From Paracoccus sp. (in: a-proteobacteria) (lineage in GTDB: Bacteria > Pseudomonadota > Alphaproteobacteria > Rhodobacterales > Rhodobacteraceae), in contig JAGPGI010000099.1 of the NCBI GenBank assembly GCA_018056045.1, positions 1 to 8,316 of the forward strand: a stretch of DNA of 8,316 nt. Direction: 5' to 3'. Both the position numbers and the translations under genes were made by a program. Positions 6,973 through 8,316 of the stretch are shown in pieces. Below the pieces are notes generated by a model. It did no database searches. It worked only from the letters and a program-made list of their open reading frames with translations, and had not been told where the DNA came from. The stretch's first letter is position 1, and the number at the start of each line of letters is the position of its first letter.

Positions 6973-8058
6973 ATGCCTCGGCTTACGCGCCATATCGCCG
7001 GCCTTGCCCTGCTCCCGTGGCTGTCGCTGTGGGGGGCTGCGGCATGGGCGCAGGTCACCACCTATCCTGCCCCATCGACCGAAACCGGGACGCTGTCGGT
7101 CTATTCCTCGCTGGATGACGCGCTGGCCGCGCCGCTGATCGCCGCCTATCAAAGCCGCAACCCCGGCATTGCCGTGCGCTACGAGAACCTGCTGACCACC
7201 GAGCTGCATGACCGCATCATGGCCGAGACCGAGGCCGGAGAGGGCACGGCGGATTTCGCCTTTTCCTCGGCCATGGACCTGCAGGTCAAGCTGGCCAATG
7301 ACGGCTATGCCCGGCCCGCCATGACCCCCGACACCACCGGCTGGCCGGCCTGGGCGAACTGGCGCAACACCGCCTATGCGCTGACATTCGAGCCGGCGGT
7401 CTTTGCCTATCACAAGCCCAGCTTTGTCGATGCGCCACCGCCCGCCACCCGCGCCGACCTGCGCCGCTGGATCGCCGACCATCCCGAGCAGGCGCGGGGC
7501 CGGATCGGCACCTATGACATCACCCGCTCGGGCGTCGGCTATCTGTTCATGGCCCGCGATCAGGAACTTTACCCCCGCATCTGGATCGTGGTTCAGGCCA
7601 TGGGCCGCGCGGGCGTCCAGCAATTCGCGACCTCGGGCGAGCTGCTCGAGCGGATCGCCGACGGCCGGCTGGCGCTTGGCTATAACCTGCTCGGCTCGTA
7701 TGCGGCGGAATGGGCGCGCAAGCATCCCGATGTCGGGCTGATCCTGCCGCGCGACTTCACCGTCGTCGTCTCGCGCGTCGGGCTGGTGCCGACAGCCGCG
7801 CGCGCGCCCGAACAGGGCACGGATTTTCTGGCTTTCCTGATGTCGCCCGAGGGGCAAAGCCTGCTTTCCGAGACCTTGCGGCTCTCGGCCGTCAGCCTTG
7901 AGGTCGCGGGCCAGACCAGCCCGGCGGGCGGTATGCAGGAACTGGCCGGGCTGCGGCTGAAACCGGTGCCGGTCAGTCCGGGCCTGCTGGCCTATCTGGA
8001 TCAGGCGACCCGCGCCAAGCTGCTGGCGCGCTGGAACCGGGCGATCCGCGGCGAGTGA
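6973..8058 (+). CDS. Periplasmic AfuA/PgtC-type solute-binding protein, probable sensor accessory
   Basis: 361 residues. The N-terminus is a signal peptide (basic MPRLTR, hydrophobic 9-20, likely cut after AWA at residue 26). The mature part starts with GTLSVYSSLDD (39-49), typical of the COG1840 group of ABC-type binding proteins, and continues with the PGIAVRYE and ADFAFSSAMDL strands (64-71, 93-103) and a late DFLAFLMSPEGQSLLSE segment (284-300). Known: most members feed ABC importers of iron, thiamine or similar, but PgtC-type relatives sit beside a two-component system and act in signalling. Seen: no permease or ATPase gene in the window, and a divergent TctDE-like pair 78 bp away. Inferred: it binds a ligand and presents it to the kinase. 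The ATG lacks a good ribosome site; an in-frame TTG at 6955 is an alternative. The ligand cannot be told from sequence. Confidence 0.85.
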   Translation: MPRLTRHIAGLALLPWLSLWGAAAWAQVTTYPAPSTETGTLSVYSSLDDALAAPLIAAYQSRNPGIAVRYENLLTTELHDRIMAETEAGEGTADFAFSSAMDLQVKLANDGYARPAMTPDTTGWPAWANWRNTAYALTFEPAVFAYHKPSFVDAPPPATRADLRRWIADHPEQARGRIGTYDITRSGVGYLFMARDQELYPRIWIVVQAMGRAGVQQFATSGELLERIADGRLALGYNLLGSYAAEWARKHPDVGLILPRDFTVVVSRVGLVPTAARAPEQGTDFLAFLMSPEGQSLLSETLRLSAVSLEVAGQTSPAGGMQELAGLRLKPVPVSPGLLAYLDQATRAKLLARWNRAIRGE

Positions 8059-8063
8059 CCCGC

Positions 8064-8096
8064 CGGCGGATATTTTCCCGCCGCCATCAAATTTTT
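8064..8096 (+). terminator. Possible terminator after the binding-protein gene
   Basis: CGGCGG (8064-8069) and CCGCCG (8078-8083) form a 6-bp stem with an 8-nt loop just after the stop. A T-run (8092-8096) follows, but eight bases beyond the stem, so termination may be partial. The left arm can also pair with the bases just before it. Confidence 0.35.
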
Positions 8097-8110
8097 CCGC
8101 CATATCATCG

Positions 8111-8131
8111 CCATGTCAGGTCCATGACAGG
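8111..8131. promoter_or_regulatory. Symmetric repeat, candidate operator upstream of the exported-protein gene
   Basis: Two near-identical 10-mers, CCATGTCAGG (8111-8120) and CCATGACAGG (8122-8131), lie one base apart (9 of 10 identical, 11-bp period). They also contain a perfect TGTCA-N6-TGACA inverted pair (8114-8129). An 11-bp direct period, about one helix turn, suits tandem binding by OmpR-family regulators. The site is 145-165 bp before the next start codon. Confidence 0.4.
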
Positions 8132-8182
8132 TTTTTGTGGTGAAACTGGTGCCGGGGCGCCCACTGCGCGCCCAGGAGGACC

Positions 8183-8208
8183 GCCCGCATTTTGGGAGAG
8201 ATGCGGGC
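8183..8208 (+). repeat. Hairpin 1 in the leader of the exported-protein gene
   Basis: GCCCGCAT (8183-8190) and ATGCGGGC (8201-8208) form a perfect 8-bp stem with a 10-nt loop. It follows a perfect AGGAGG (8174-8179). No U-run follows, so it is more likely a structured leader or protective stem than a terminator. Confidence 0.5.
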
Positions 8209-8235
8209 CACGACCATAAAAACGGACCAACCGGA

Positions 8236-8257
8236 CGGGCGCGCATCGCGCGGCCCG
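8236..8257 (+). repeat. Hairpin 2 in the leader, just before the ribosome site
   Basis: CGGGC+GCGC (8236-8244) pairs with GCGC (8248-8251) and GCCCG (8253-8257), leaving G8252 bulged and an ATC loop. This very GC-rich 9-bp stem ends seven bases before the Shine-Dalgarno at 8265-8270 and could affect translation or mRNA stability. Confidence 0.4.
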
Positions 8258-8275
8258 CCGCTGCGGAGGAACACC

Positions 8276-8316
8276 ATGAAGCAATACCTTCTTGCCAGCC
8301 TGTTTGCGGGGGCCGT
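8276..8316 (+). CDS. Start of an exported protein (partial, 3' end outside window)
   Basis: Only 14 codons (MKQYLLASLFAGAV) are present. A lysine then a hydrophobic stretch fits the beginning of a Sec signal peptide. GGAGGA (8265-8270) sits five bases before the ATG, a strong ribosome site that supports this start. The frame is also open upstream to a TTG at 8192 and an ATG at 8201, but that extension would put about 25 hydrophilic residues before the signal peptide. Position after a TctDE/PgtABC-like module suggests a periplasmic binding subunit of a transporter, such as a tripartite tricarboxylate, TRAP or ABC system. This is inference from context, not from sequence. Confidence 0.7.
   Translation, partial: MKQYLLASLFAGA

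Noticed and set aside
6973..8058. Assignment as an iron(III)-binding importer subunit
   Set aside because: The family fits, but no permease or ATPase is adjacent and the two-component neighbour points to signalling, so no iron ligand was claimed.
6895..8103. Minus-strand open frame continuing upstream of the response regulator, antisense to the binding-protein gene
   Set aside because: GC-bias shadow. The regulator starts at its canonical MRILLVEDN with a good ribosome site at 6894, and the upstream part has low-complexity composition with no recognisable domain.
8147..8165. Sigma-54 type promoter starting at TGGTGC
   Set aside because: The -24 half is plausible but the -12 TTGC element is missing at the required spacing.
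8276..8316. Naming the partial gene tctC or a TRAP dctP
   Set aside because: Only 14 signal-peptide residues are visible, which carry no family information.

Overview
The window looks like chromosomal DNA from a high-GC alphaproteobacterium, most like Paracoccus or a related member of the Rhodobacteraceae. This rests on strong G/C preference at third codon positions, long antisense open frames caused by that bias, and the gene families present. No marker gene fixes the genus. No rRNA, tRNA, CRISPR array, transposase or phage gene was seen.

Left part (1-3445), polysaccharide-type genes. The window opens inside the last 100 codons of a membrane-anchored family 2 glycosyltransferase. Nine bases later comes a 694-residue fusion of a Gfo/Idh/MocA oxidoreductase and an extended SDR/NAD-epimerase, probably a nucleotide-sugar enzyme of the same exopolysaccharide or glycan operon. 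Converging on it, with 4 bp between the stops, is a membrane-anchored SGNH/GDSL-like hydrolase that could act on acyl groups of a surface glycan.

Middle (3446-4849). A DUF475/TerC-superfamily integral membrane protein lies on the minus strand. It has a strong hairpin terminator behind it and a glycine-rich N-terminal extension.

Right part (4850-8316), a signalling module. A TctD/PgtA-like OmpR-type response regulator and a TctE-like sensor kinase overlap as a minus-strand operon. They are divergent, across 78 bp, from an exported AfuA/PgtC-type solute-binding protein that has no transporter partner in view. This resembles the PgtABC layout, in which a periplasmic binding protein works with the kinase to control a transporter. 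Next on the plus strand is a 217-bp regulatory stretch with a possible terminator, a symmetric repeat, two leader hairpins and an orphan perfect Shine-Dalgarno. It leads into the first 14 codons of another exported protein, a good candidate for the regulated transport gene.

The points most worth following are the probable three-component sensing system with its candidate operators, and the dehydrogenase-epimerase fusion.
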